Assembly: GCF_003860345.1 (NCBI RefSeq)
Contig: NZ_CP034179.1
Coordinates: forward strand, 1,302,001 to 1,366,000
DNA length: 64,000 nt
DNA from: Caenibius tardaugens NBRC 16725
GTDB taxonomy: Bacteria; Pseudomonadota; Alphaproteobacteria; Sphingomonadales; Sphingomonadaceae
Reading direction: 5' to 3'
Position 1 is the stretch's first letter. The number at the start of each line of letters is the position of its first letter. The notes beneath the pieces were generated by a model, which was given only the letters and a program-made list of their open reading frames with translations, had not been told where the DNA came from and did no database searches. A program made the translations under genes and the position numbers. Positions 17,117 through 25,577 of the stretch are shown one piece after another.

Positions 17117-20017
17117 TTGTGGACCATTCTCCTTGCGCCGTTCATCGGCAGTTTGATTCTGGCCTGTCTTCCGAGCACATCACGCACTGCCGCGGCGTTG
17201 ATCGCCGGGGCAATCGCTTGCCTGTGCACGGTCGGTCTTGCCCTGTTCTACCCCGTTCTGGCCGCTGGCGACACGATGCGCAGCGAACTGCAATGGTTGC
17301 CCGCGTTCGACCTCGATCTCTTGCTCCGGCTTGACGGGTTGAGTTGGGTTTTTGCGCTGCTGGTCGTCGCCATCGGCTTTCTGGTGGTGCTTTATGCGCG
17401 GTACTACATGGCCGCAGAAGATCCCGTACCGCGCTTTTTCGCGTTTCTGCTGGCGTTTATGGGCTCGATGCTGGGGCTGGTTCTGTCCGGCAATCTGATC
17501 CAGCTGGCGTTCTTCTGGGAACTGACCAGCCTGTTCTCGTTTCTGTTGATCGGATACTGGCACCAGAACGAAAGCGCGCGCAGCGGTGCGCGTATGGCAC
17601 TGCTGGTGACAGCCGCAGGCGGGATGTGCCTGCTGGTCGGCATACTGCTGATCGGCAGGATCGCCGGAAGCTATGATCTTGATGTCGTGCTGGCTGCGGC
17701 CGACCGGATCAAGGCCAGCGCCCTTTATACTCCTGCCTTGATCCTGATCCTGATCGGCGCCTTCACCAAGAGCGCGCAGTTCCCATTCCATTTCTGGTTG
17801 CCGCACGCGATGGCCGCGCCAACGCCGGTCTCCGCCTACCTCCATTCCGCAACCATGGTGAAAGCGGGCATTTTCGTGCTGATGCGGCTCTGGCCCATTC
17901 TGGCTGGCACGGACATGTGGTATCTGATCGTCACGACGACCGGCCTTGCCACGCTGCTGATCGGCGCCTGGGCAGCGATCTTCCAGCAAGATCTGAAAGG
18001 GCTGTTGGCCTATTCGACGATCAGCCATCTCGGCCTGATCACGCTGCTCCTGGGTCTCGGCAGCCCCCTGGCTCTGGTCGCCGCCATTTTCCACACGCTC
18101 AACCATGCGACATTCAAGGCTTCGCTGTTTATGGCTGTGGGGATTGTCGACCATGAAACCGGCACGCGCGACCTCAGGCGGTTAAGCGGTCTCTACCGGT
18201 TCATGCCGATCACCGCGACACTGGCGATGGTGGCCGCTGCGGCCATGGCCGGGGTGCCCTTGCTGAACGGCTTCCTGTCGAAAGAGATGTTTCTGGCCGA
18301 AGCCCTGCAAAATCATCGCGGGACCGTAATCGACTCCGCCCTGCCGTTCATCGCCACCGCCGCGCTGGCGCTGAGCGTGCTCTATTCGGCGCGCTTCATT
18401 CATCAGGGCTTCTTTGGCCCGCCGCCTAAAGATCTGCCGCGCGAACCGCACGAACCGCCGTTCTGGATGCGCCTTCCGGTCGAGGTACTGGTGCTGGCCT
18501 GTCTGCTGGTGGGGATCATTCCCACCCTGACGATTGGCCCGTTCCTGCATATCGCCGCAGAAGGCGTTCTGAACGATGCGGTTCCCGCATACAGCCTCGC
18601 GATCTGGCACGGATTTTCCCAACCCCTGGTGCTCAGCATCATCGCCCTGGTCATTGGCGGGTTGGGTTACGCCCTGTTCCGCGACCGCCTCAACACCGTG
18701 GAAACTGTCCCCCTGATGGGCAGGCTGAAAGGCCGACGGACGTTCGAGACCGTTCTCGCGGCAATCGTTTCCGGTGCGCAGAAACTCTTCGCGATTACCG
18801 GCACGAAAAAGCTCCAGCCCCAGCTCCGGCTGCTGATGGTGATTGCCTGCCTGGCCGGATTCCTGCCGTTCCTGCGCTATGATTACGAGTTGGGCAGCCG
18901 CCCCGGCATGCTGGTCGATCCGGGCTTTGCGCTGATCTGGGTGGTCGGGTGCCTTTGTGCGATCGGCGCCGCCTGGCAGGCCAAATTCCACCGCTATGCC
19001 GCCCTGATCCTGATGGCGGGTGCCGGGCTTGCCAGTTGTGTCAGCTTCGTCTGGCTTTCTGCGCCGGATCTCGCGCTCACCCAATTGCTGGTCGAAAGCG
19101 TGACCACCGTCCTCCTCCTGCTCGGTCTGCGCTGGCTTCCGAAAAGGCAATCCGACCTTCCGCAAAGCCCGGGCCGTTTCACTCTCGACCGGCTGCGCAG
19201 AGGCATGGACCTGTGCATTGCCCTTGCGGCGGGCACGGGGATCGCCCTGCTGTCCTATGCCGTGATGACCCGGCCTCAGGGATACAGCGTGGCCGATTAT
19301 TTCATGGAACATGCCTACTCGGGCGGTGGTGGCAAGAATGTCGTCAATGTCATCCTTGTCGATTTCCGCGGCTTCGACACCCTGGGCGAAATCACGGTGC
19401 TGGCGATCATCGGGCTGACCGTATTCTCGCTGTTGCAGCGCTTCCGCCCTGCAACAGAAAGCGTCCGCATGCCCGAACAGCAACGCGTGCAGAATGCGTT
19501 CGACGATCGCGCGGAAGGACGCAATATCGGCGATACCCGTGCGGATTATCTCGTCATTCCGCGGATCATCATGCAGTGGCTTTCGCCGGTCATTCTCGTA
19601 TTCGCGCTCTATCTGCTCATTCGCGGGCACGATCTGCCGGGTGGCGGCTTCTCCGCCGGGGTGACGGTGACGATTGCCCTGATCCTGCAATACATGGCTT
19701 TCGGCACACGCAGCGTCGAAACGCGGCTGCGCGTCCGGCCGATGAGCTGGGTGGGCAGCGGCCTGCTGATCACGCTGCTGACCGGTGTAGGCGCCATGGT
19801 GATCGGCTATCCGTTCCTCACCTCCGCATTCCAATATGCCGATATCCCGATCATTGGAAAAGTGCCGATGGCCAGCGCACTGTTGTTCGATATCGGCGTT
19901 TTTCTGGTGGTAATCGGGGCAACGGCGCTGATGCTCATCGGTCTGGCGCACCAGTCGATCCGCACGCCGGTATCGCGTGCCGCCCATGATGCCAAAGCGG
20001 ATGGGGGGGCTGACTGA
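17117..20017 (+). CDS. mrpA: Na+/H+ antiporter subunit A fused to subunit B
   Basis: A ~966-residue membrane protein. Residues 1 to ~780 are MrpA: many transmembrane helices, the proton-channel core FPFHFWLPHAMAAPTPVSAYLHSATMVKAG (shown in part: key Lys/Glu/His of the NuoL-like fold) and FHTLNHATFKASLF. The last ~160 residues are an MrpB (MnhB) domain (VIPRIIMQWLSPVILVFALY, RGHDLPGGGFSAG). A+B fusion is the group-2 Mrp layout. The start is uncertain: no ATG/GTG fits the strong AGGAGAG at 17080-17086, and TTG at 17117 is the first usual start before helix 1; an ATG at 16961 would add a charged tail. Its TGA overlaps the ATG of mrpC. Confidence 0.9.
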   Translation: MWTILLAPFIGSLILACLPSTSRTAAALIAGAIACLCTVGLALFYPVLAAGDTMRSELQWLPAFDLDLLLRLDGLSWVFALLVVAIGFLVVLYARYYMAAEDPVPRFFAFLLAFMGSMLGLVLSGNLIQLAFFWELTSLFSFLLIGYWHQNESARSGARMALLVTAAGGMCLLVGILLIGRIAGSYDLDVVLAAADRIKASALYTPALILILIGAFTKSAQFPFHFWLPHAMAAPTPVSAYLHSATMVKAGIFVLMRLWPILAGTDMWYLIVTTTGLATLLIGAWAAIFQQDLKGLLAYSTISHLGLITLLLGLGSPLALVAAIFHTLNHATFKASLFMAVGIVDHETGTRDLRRLSGLYRFMPITATLAMVAAAAMAGVPLLNGFLSKEMFLAEALQNHRGTVIDSALPFIATAALALSVLYSARFIHQGFFGPPPKDLPREPHEPPFWMRLPVEVLVLACLLVGIIPTLTIGPFLHIAAEGVLNDAVPAYSLAIWHGFSQPLVLSIIALVIGGLGYALFRDRLNTVETVPLMGRLKGRRTFETVLAAIVSGAQKLFAITGTKKLQPQLRLLMVIACLAGFLPFLRYDYELGSRPGMLVDPGFALIWVVGCLCAIGAAWQAKFHRYAALILMAGAGLASCVSFVWLSAPDLALTQLLVESVTTVLLLLGLRWLPKRQSDLPQSPGRFTLDRLRRGMDLCIALAAGTGIALLSYAVMTRPQGYSVADYFMEHAYSGGGGKNVVNVILVDFRGFDTLGEITVLAIIGLTVFSLLQRFRPATESVRMPEQQRVQNAFDDRAEGRNIGDTRADYLVIPRIIMQWLSPVILVFALYLLIRGHDLPGGGFSAGVTVTIALILQYMAFGTRSVETRLRVRPMSWVGSGLLITLLTGVGAMVIGYPFLTSAFQYADIPIIGKVPMASALLFDIGVFLVVIGATALMLIGLAHQSIRTPVSRAAHDAKADGGAD

Positions 20018-20358
20018 TGGAAGTCGTCCTTGCCATCGCCATTGGCGTATTCACGGCTTCCGGGGTGTGGCTGATCCTGCGGCCGCGCACCTTTCAGGTG
20101 ATTATCGGCCTTTCGCTAATCTCCTACGCCGTCAATCTGTTCATTTACGCCATGGGCCGCCTGCAGGTCGATGCGCCTGCACTCACCGGCCCGGACAGCG
20201 CGACAGAAGTGGCCGCCATGTCTGACCCTGTGCCGCAGGCGCTGGTCCTGACCGCGATCGTGATCTCCTTTGCGATGACGGCGCTTATGCTCGTGGTGTT
20301 GCTCGCCGCGCGCGGGTTTACCGGCACCGACCACGTCGACGGGGAAGACGAACAATGA
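20017..20358 (+). CDS. mrpC: Na+/H+ antiporter subunit C
   Basis: A 113-residue protein with three transmembrane helices, homologous to NuoK. The segments VIIGLSLISYAVNLFIYAMG and DPVPQALVLTAIVISFAMTALML are diagnostic for MrpC/MnhC. The ATG overlaps the mrpA stop (TGATG) and its own TGA overlaps the mrpD start (ATGA), showing translational coupling inside the antiporter operon. With A/B, D, E, F and G it builds the multi-subunit monovalent cation/proton antiporter for sodium and alkaline pH tolerance. Confidence 0.95.
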   Translation: MEVVLAIAIGVFTASGVWLILRPRTFQVIIGLSLISYAVNLFIYAMGRLQVDAPALTGPDSATEVAAMSDPVPQALVLTAIVISFAMTALMLVVLLAARGFTGTDHVDGEDEQ

Positions 20359-21974
20359 CCATCGCCCTCGCCGACCAGCTCATTATCGCACCCATTCTGC
20401 TGCCGCTCGCCGCCAGTGCCCTGATTCTGCTGTTCGGCGAACGGCAACGCAGGACCAAGAACGTCATCAGCCTGTTCACCGTGCTGGCGCTTCTCGCCAT
20501 CGCGCTGGTGCTGTTCCAGCACGTGGTATCCGCCGGGTTCGCCGGCCAGAATGCGACGCGCGCCTATCATGTGGGGAATTGGCCTGCGCCATTCGGCATC
20601 GTGCTGGTGGTCGACTGGCTATCAGCCCTGATGCTGCTGTTGACGAGTATTCTGGGTGTGACCTCGCTGGTCTATTCGCTGAGCCGCTGGGAAAGTGCGG
20701 GGCCCCGCTTTCACGTGCTGTTCCTGCTCCAGCTCATGGGCCTGAACGGCGCCTTCCTGACTGGCGACATCTTCAACCTGTTTGTTTTCTTCGAAGTGCT
20801 GCTGGCCGCCTCCTATGGGCTGCTGCTGCACGGATCGGGGCAGCCACGGGTGAAGGCAGGCCTGCACTACGTTGCGATCAATATCATGGCCTCGTTGCTG
20901 TTCCTGGTGGGCGCGGGCATGATCTATGGGGTTACCGGCACGCTCAACATGGCGGACCTGGCCCTGCGCATTGCCTCTGTGCAGGGGGGCGACCTTGCCC
21001 TGCTGCAAAGCGGGATCGCCATTCTGGGCGTCGCCTTTCTTATCAAGGCCGGCATGTGGCCGCTCGGCTTCTGGCTGCCCGGGACCTATGCCGTGGCCGT
21101 CCCGCCGGTCGCCGCCCTGTTTGCGATCCTCAGCAAGGTGGGCATCTATGCGCTGCTGCGCGTCTATTTGCTGCTGTTCGGCGGGAAAGTCGGCTGGACC
21201 GCCAATTTTGGCGAAGAATGGCTGCTGTACGGCGGCCTTGCGACCATTGCGTTCGGCACGATCGGATTGCTTTCCGCACGCTCGCTCTCCCGCCTTGCGG
21301 GCTATTCGGTGATCGTATCCTCAGGAACGCTGCTGGCCTGCCTTGGGGTGGGGCAGGGGGCCGTGCTGGCAGGCGCGCTGTTCTATCTGGTCAGTTCAAC
21401 GCTGGGGCTCAGCGCCTTCTATCTCCTGCTTGAAATGATCGAACGAAAAGACGCTGACCCGGGTGTCCGCACAGTCGTCGAGCCGATGTTCGAGGACGAG
21501 GATACCCAGGCCCTGGAGGAAGACGAGAGCGAGATCGGAGTGGTAATTCCGGTGACCATCGCCATCCTTGGCGCCGGATTCCTGTTCTGCGCCCTGCTGC
21601 TCGCCGGTATGCCGCCCCTTTCCGGATTCATCGCCAAATTTGCGATCCTGCATGGGCTGATCGGTCTGGACAAAGATATTTCACCCGCTGTCTGGACGCT
21701 GGTCACGCTGCTGATCCTGTCGGGGCTGGCGATGCTGGTGGCGACCAGCCGCGCGGGCATTGACTTGCTCTGGACCCCCACCGATCGCCCGCAGCCCATC
21801 CTGCGGTTGTGGGAAGCGATCCCGGTGGGCGTGCTGCTGCTGATCTGCCTCGGCCTGATCCTGTTCGCCGGACCGGTCATGCAGTACATGGAACGTACCG
21901 GGCGATCGCTGCAGGATCGCGGCGATTATATCCACGTCGTCCTGCCCCGTGCGCAGGCGGAGCCTGCGCCATGA
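20355..21974 (+). CDS. mrpD: Na+/H+ antiporter subunit D
   Basis: A 539-residue polytopic protein of the NuoM/NuoN family. Diagnostic stretches are LMGLNGAFLTGDIFNLFVFFEVLLAASYGLLL (shown here only as a landmark in the N-terminal third), FLIKAGMWPLGFWLPGTYAVAVPP with the conserved channel Lys, and a discontinuous helix region near AFYLLLEMIERKD. An acidic loop (EDEDTQALEEDESE) around residue 375 faces one membrane side. It carries one of the two proton pathways of the Mrp complex. It overlaps mrpC and mrpE by four bases each. Confidence 0.95.
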   Translation: MTIALADQLIIAPILLPLAASALILLFGERQRRTKNVISLFTVLALLAIALVLFQHVVSAGFAGQNATRAYHVGNWPAPFGIVLVVDWLSALMLLLTSILGVTSLVYSLSRWESAGPRFHVLFLLQLMGLNGAFLTGDIFNLFVFFEVLLAASYGLLLHGSGQPRVKAGLHYVAINIMASLLFLVGAGMIYGVTGTLNMADLALRIASVQGGDLALLQSGIAILGVAFLIKAGMWPLGFWLPGTYAVAVPPVAALFAILSKVGIYALLRVYLLLFGGKVGWTANFGEEWLLYGGLATIAFGTIGLLSARSLSRLAGYSVIVSSGTLLACLGVGQGAVLAGALFYLVSSTLGLSAFYLLLEMIERKDADPGVRTVVEPMFEDEDTQALEEDESEIGVVIPVTIAILGAGFLFCALLLAGMPPLSGFIAKFAILHGLIGLDKDISPAVWTLVTLLILSGLAMLVATSRAGIDLLWTPTDRPQPILRLWEAIPVGVLLLICLGLILFAGPVMQYMERTGRSLQDRGDYIHVVLPRAQAEPAP

Positions 21975-22459
21975 CGCGCTGGGTCCCCTACCCCATGCTC
22001 TCGGCCAGTCTGCTGCTGATGTGGGTCTTGCTGACGCAATCGTCTTCTGTCGGGCAATTGTTGCTGGGCAGCGCGGTTTCGCTCTTTTCGGGTCAGGTCA
22101 TGTCCGCCCTGCGCCCCGGACGGGTTAAGATCCGCAGTTTGCGCCCCTTGCCGAAGCTTCTCGGTCTGGTCATCGTTGACATCATCCGATCGAATCTGGC
22201 TGTCGCGAAAATCATCCTTCTGCCCGGTGGCAAACGGATATCCGGCTTTGTCACCCTCCCGCTGGATATGCGTAACGAGCATGGGCTGGCGGTGCTGGCG
22301 GTCATCATCACGGCCACACCCGGAACGATGTGGGTGCAATATGACCGGGCCAAGCAGACACTGCTGGTCCATGTGCTCGACAATGTGGACGAAGATGCCT
22401 GGATAGCCTTGATCAAAGGCCGCTACGAGGCCCTTCTTGTGGAGATGTTCGGCCCATGA
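21971..22459 (+). CDS. mrpE: Na+/H+ antiporter subunit E
   Basis: A 162-residue protein with two N-terminal membrane helices followed by a cytoplasmic domain. Diagnostic sequence is RSNLAVAKIILLPG and VIITATPGTMWVQYD, ending with the family's acidic helix region (DEDAWIALIKGRYEALLVEMF). MrpE supports assembly and full activity of the antiporter. The ATG overlaps the mrpD stop, and its own TGA overlaps the mrpF start. Confidence 0.93.
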   Translation: MTRWVPYPMLSASLLLMWVLLTQSSSVGQLLLGSAVSLFSGQVMSALRPGRVKIRSLRPLPKLLGLVIVDIIRSNLAVAKIILLPGGKRISGFVTLPLDMRNEHGLAVLAVIITATPGTMWVQYDRAKQTLLVHVLDNVDEDAWIALIKGRYEALLVEMFGP

Positions 22460-22737
22460 TCATGCTCGCTTTGGCTCTCGCGATAACGGCCGCACAAATC
22501 CTTCTGGGGTTTGCGGTGCTGTGCGCGGCCTATCGTATTCTGACCGGCCCACGCGCGCAGGATCGCGTGCTTGGGCTCGATACCTTTTATGTCAATGCGA
22601 TGCTGATGCTGGTGACGTTCGGCATCCAGACCGGGCGTACCCTTTATTTCGAAGCCGCTCTGATCATTGCGCTTCTCGGCTTCGTCGGCACGGTGGCGCT
22701 GGCGAAATTCCTCATGCGCGGAGAGGTGATAGAATGA
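22456..22737 (+). CDS. mrpF: Na+/H+ antiporter subunit F
   Basis: A 93-residue, three-helix membrane protein. The central AAYRILTGPRAQDRVLGLDTFYVNAM segment (conserved R-x-GP-x2-DR-x2-ALD type motif) and ALIIALLGFVGTVALAKFLMRGEVIE identify MrpF/MnhF. It overlaps mrpE upstream and mrpG downstream by four bases each, so it lies fully inside the coupled operon. Confidence 0.95.
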   Translation: MIMLALALAITAAQILLGFAVLCAAYRILTGPRAQDRVLGLDTFYVNAMLMLVTFGIQTGRTLYFEAALIIALLGFVGTVALAKFLMRGEVIE

Positions 22738-23081
22738 TTCAGACCCCGGACCTGCCGCTGTGGGCGGCCATAACCGTCGCGCTTCTGCTTCTGGCCGGGG
22801 CGACGACAGCCCTGTTGGGCTCTATCGGCCTGCTGCGGCTGAAGACATTCTACGAACGCGTCCACGCACCGACGCTGGCTACGAGTTTCGGCACGTTACT
22901 GATCTGTCTTGCCTCGATCGTCTGCTTCTCGGTTCTGCGCTCGCGGCCATCAGTCCACGAGATCCTGATCGTGATCTTCATCACACTGACGGCCCCCGTC
23001 TCGTTCATGCTCCTCGGGCGGGCCGCGCTCTACCGCGATCGCACCGAAGGCAATCCGGATGTCCCGTCACAGCCCCATTAA
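22734..23081 (+). CDS. mrpG: Na+/H+ antiporter subunit G
   Basis: A 115-residue protein with three helices. Diagnostic sequence is LLGSIGLLRLKTFYERVHAPTLATS (G-x-LRL-D/K-x-YxRxHA-xT pattern) followed by SVHEILIVIFITLTAPVSFMLLGRAAL. It is the last gene of the mrpA/B-C-D-E-F-G operon. A modest hairpin (GCCGGA...TCCGGC, 23098-23120) lies 16 bases after its stop and may end the transcript. The 205 bases after it lead into the yfiR-like gene and otherwise show only an AT-rich stretch near 23140-23170. Confidence 0.95.
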   Translation: MIQTPDLPLWAAITVALLLLAGATTALLGSIGLLRLKTFYERVHAPTLATSFGTLLICLASIVCFSVLRSRPSVHEILIVIFITLTAPVSFMLLGRAALYRDRTEGNPDVPSQPH

Positions 23082-23286
23082 GATCGCACGGTCGGCCGCC
23101 GGACAACGCGATAATCCGGCAGGTCTCGCTACAGAAAACCAGTAATTTCTTTACATTACGTCCCGTTATGGATCACCATAGCCCCTTGCCAATATTGCGT
23201 TTCGATGGAATGGGCGACGTCAGGTTTCCATAGGGCGGTTTATCCTGTCGCAGATACAGCACATTATCGCAGCTCTCACGCTGCTT

Positions 23287-23790
23287 TTGCTGCCCGGCCC
23301 GGTCTTCGCACAGTCCCTGGTGCCGGCAGCTGTGCCCGTTGCCGCTGATGGCGATGCGCAAAGCGAAGCCACCGCACAAATGGTCGAAGCGATTTTCAAT
23401 TATACGCGGTGGCCGAACAGGCCGCAACCGATCCGGCTCTGTATTCTCGGACCCAGTTCGCACACGGCCAAGCTGGATGCGATCGCGCTGCTCAATGGCA
23501 CCAAGGTCACTGTTGATGAACTGGGCTCCATTACGGAGAACATGAACGATTGCGATGCTCTTTATCTCGGGCATCTCCCCTTGACATCGATCCGCTATAC
23601 AACCGCCAAAGTACGCGGGAAGCCCGTACTGACACTCATCGAACGCGACAGCGATTGCAGCGCCAGCGAAGTGATGTTCTGTCTTTCATTCAGATCGAAT
23701 ACGCTATCCTTTCAATTAAATATCGATGCGATTTCGCGATCACCCCTGCGGATTGACCCCCGCGTCCTGCGGCTGTCGAAGGAACACTGA
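23287..23790 (+). CDS. yfiR: YfiR-like periplasmic regulator of a c-di-GMP cyclase
   Basis: The protein resembles YfiR (DUF4154), the periplasmic repressor of the YfiN/TpbB diguanylate cyclase: AQMVEAIFNYTRWP, LCILGPSS, a 'DCDALYLG' segment and four cysteines that could form the family's disulfides (DCSASEVMFC has a close pair). The only usual start is TTG at 23287, but that cuts through an excellent signal peptide. In the same frame the codons from 23230 read xGRFILSQIQHIIAALTLLLLPGPVFAQ, beginning at ATA, with the frame open back to 23182. Coding therefore probably starts at 23230 with a non-standard or mutated start. The gene lies two bases before the cyclase gene and leads a yfiR-N-B-like operon. 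Confidence 0.75.
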   Translation: MLPGPVFAQSLVPAAVPVAADGDAQSEATAQMVEAIFNYTRWPNRPQPIRLCILGPSSHTAKLDAIALLNGTKVTVDELGSITENMNDCDALYLGHLPLTSIRYTTAKVRGKPVLTLIERDSDCSASEVMFCLSFRSNTLSFQLNIDAISRSPLRIDPRVLRLSKEH

Positions 23791-23792
23791 CC

Positions 23793-25031
23793 ATGGTGCG
23801 CCGTTCCTCGCAGCCTTTGCCCGGCATCCGCGACGTTCTCGACCGCTATAACCGGCGCCTGATGCTGCTGACCCTTTTCCTGTTGTGCGCGGCCTTGATC
23901 GGTACGGGCGTGCACACGATCCGGTACTACTTCCAGAGCAACCTTTCCCTCGTCGCACGGAGCATCAGCTACACCGTCGAACCCGCAGTCGTGTTCGAGG
24001 ACATGGAAGCCGCACGCGATGGCATCGCTTCTGTTGCCAGCATGCAGGGTGTGCGCTTCGTGGAGTTGCGCGCACCCGATGGCCGATTGCTCGCCAACTG
24101 GTTCCACTCTCCTTCCGACACAAACACCGAAACCACCCGTGTCGAACAGTTGTTTCGCATTGCCCACGCGGTCAGTCCGATCCGCAGGGATGGCCAGTTG
24201 ATCGGCACAGTGCACGTCGCCGGTGACACCTCGGTACTGACCAACTTCCTGCTTTATGGCGGGTTGAGCCTGTTGTGCTGCGTGGTGGGTGCGCTACTGG
24301 CGATGCGCATCCTCACCCGGCAACTGGTAAACGGCGTCATCAAGCCCTTGCAGGATATCGCATCCGTGGCCCATGCCGTGCGGCAGGATCGCGCACTGGA
24401 ACGGCGTGTCGCCCCCTCTGGCATTGCCGAACTCGACAGGTTCGGCCACGATTTCAACGCGCTTCTCAACGAACTGGAAGGCTGGCATGTCAGCTTGCAG
24501 GACGAAAAAGACAAATTGCAACATGACGCCCTGCACGACCCTCTGACCGGGCTGGGCAACCGCGCGTTTTTCGATCACGTTATCAATGGTATGATCACCG
24601 ACGCACCGGGTAAGGAAGCCGCCTTCGCCCTGTTGTACCTCGATCTCGATCATTTCAAATCGATCAACGACCAATATGGCCATATCGTGGGTGACGCCAT
24701 GCTGATGGCAGTCGGCGAGAGGTTGCGTAAGGCGATCAGACCCTCCGATCACGCCTTCCGCATAGGCGGAGATGAATTCGCGGTCATTGTCAGCGCCCTG
24801 CCGGATGACGATACTTTACGGGCTGTGGCCTCTCGTATAGACGAAAGCTTATCTCACGCGTTCGATGTCAACGATACACATACGATCGCCCCATCGATCA
24901 GTATTGGCCATGCCCTCTACCCGCGTGATGCCCAGTCATCCCCGGATCTCATCCGTCAAGCCGACGAACGCATGTATCAACACAAGCTGAAGCGGCGCAG
25001 ATTTTCATCGGTGCAAGAAACATATGGGTAA
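23793..25031 (+). CDS. yfiN: YfiN/TpbB-like membrane diguanylate cyclase
   Basis: A 412-residue protein: N-terminal membrane helix (~25-45), periplasmic domain (~46-150), second helix (~152-175, LLYGGLSLLCCVVGALLAMRIL), a HAMP linker (ITERLQ-like segment NGVIKPLQDIASVAHAVRQD) and a GGDEF domain (~245-405) with an intact GGDEF signature (RIGGDEFAVIV) and DPLTGLGNRAFF start. It should make c-di-GMP from two GTP. By analogy with YfiBNR, its activity would be held down by periplasmic YfiR and released by the YfiB lipoprotein. The 3' end overlaps the yfiB-like gene by eight bases. Confidence 0.9.
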   Translation: MVRRSSQPLPGIRDVLDRYNRRLMLLTLFLLCAALIGTGVHTIRYYFQSNLSLVARSISYTVEPAVVFEDMEAARDGIASVASMQGVRFVELRAPDGRLLANWFHSPSDTNTETTRVEQLFRIAHAVSPIRRDGQLIGTVHVAGDTSVLTNFLLYGGLSLLCCVVGALLAMRILTRQLVNGVIKPLQDIASVAHAVRQDRALERRVAPSGIAELDRFGHDFNALLNELEGWHVSLQDEKDKLQHDALHDPLTGLGNRAFFDHVINGMITDAPGKEAAFALLYLDLDHFKSINDQYGHIVGDAMLMAVGERLRKAIRPSDHAFRIGGDEFAVIVSALPDDDTLRAVASRIDESLSHAFDVNDTHTIAPSISIGHALYPRDAQSSPDLIRQADERMYQHKLKRRRFSSVQETYG

Positions 25032-25506
25032 ATACCTGCTTTCACTCCTGTTGTTCGCAGTCGCAGCCTGCCAGACAGTCCCCGCAGATGATCCGGTTGC
25101 CCGGAAGATCGCCGTGCTCAAGGAAAATGGCTTTCGTGAGGTTGGCGATGAATGGCATCTTGGCATGTCTGATCGCCTGCTGTTCAAAACAGATGAGAAC
25201 AAACTGGCCACCGAACAGATTGCACGGCTGGATGGGCTGGCCCGAACTCTCCTCAGCATTGAGGTGCGGGGCGCGCGTGTCGAGGGGAACACCGATTCCA
25301 CCGGCACGCCAGCCTACAATCTCACGCTTTCCCAAAAGCGTGCGGAAGCGGTTCGCGATGCGCTGGTTGCAGGCGGCATGGATAGCGCGGGGGTCGTCCC
25401 CATCGGGCGCGGCATGACCAACCCCATAGAAAGCAACAAGACCGCGGCGGGGCGGCGGGAAAACCGGCGGGTGGTGATCATCGTATCGTCCGCCGATTTG
25501 CGGTAG
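25024..25506 (+). CDS. yfiB: YfiB-like OmpA-family outer-membrane lipoprotein
   Basis: A 160-residue lipoprotein. The signal sequence ends in the lipobox AVAAC (Cys near residue 16). Residues ~50-155 form an OmpA peptidoglycan-binding domain (VRGARVEGNTDSTGTPAYNLTLSQKRAEAVRDAL, split landmark; Asp and Arg of the NxxLSxxRAxxV motif present; C-terminal RRENRRVVIIV). In the YfiBNR system YfiB sequesters YfiR at the cell wall and so activates YfiN. Gene order R-N-B with an eight-base overlap to yfiN supports the same role here. Confidence 0.88.
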   Translation: MGKYLLSLLLFAVAACQTVPADDPVARKIAVLKENGFREVGDEWHLGMSDRLLFKTDENKLATEQIARLDGLARTLLSIEVRGARVEGNTDSTGTPAYNLTLSQKRAEAVRDALVAGGMDSAGVVPIGRGMTNPIESNKTAAGRRENRRVVIIVSSADLR

Positions 25507-25554
25507 ATCAGGCGGCAACAGCCACTGAAATTCCCCGCAGGCAATTTTATGAGA

Positions 25555-25577
25555 CGCGGGTTTCGTTAAACCCCGCG
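25555..25577. terminator. Hairpin at the yfiB / AraC convergence
   Basis: CGCGGGTTT and AAACCCCGCG pair with one bulged C around a CGTT tetraloop. The hairpin overlaps the stop codon of the AraC-type gene and lies 49 bases after yfiB. There is no T-run. Confidence 0.35.

Noticed and set aside
18182-19987. A 601-codon minus-strand frame under mrpA
   Set aside because: Antisense to the fused MrpA/B gene, rich in Gln/Arg/His as expected of shadows, with no motif.
23205-23290. A frameshift between an ATG at 23205 and yfiR
   Set aside because: The ATG frame does not resemble a YfiR signal peptide, whereas the upstream part of the yfiR frame itself does. A bad start codon explains the data better than an indel.
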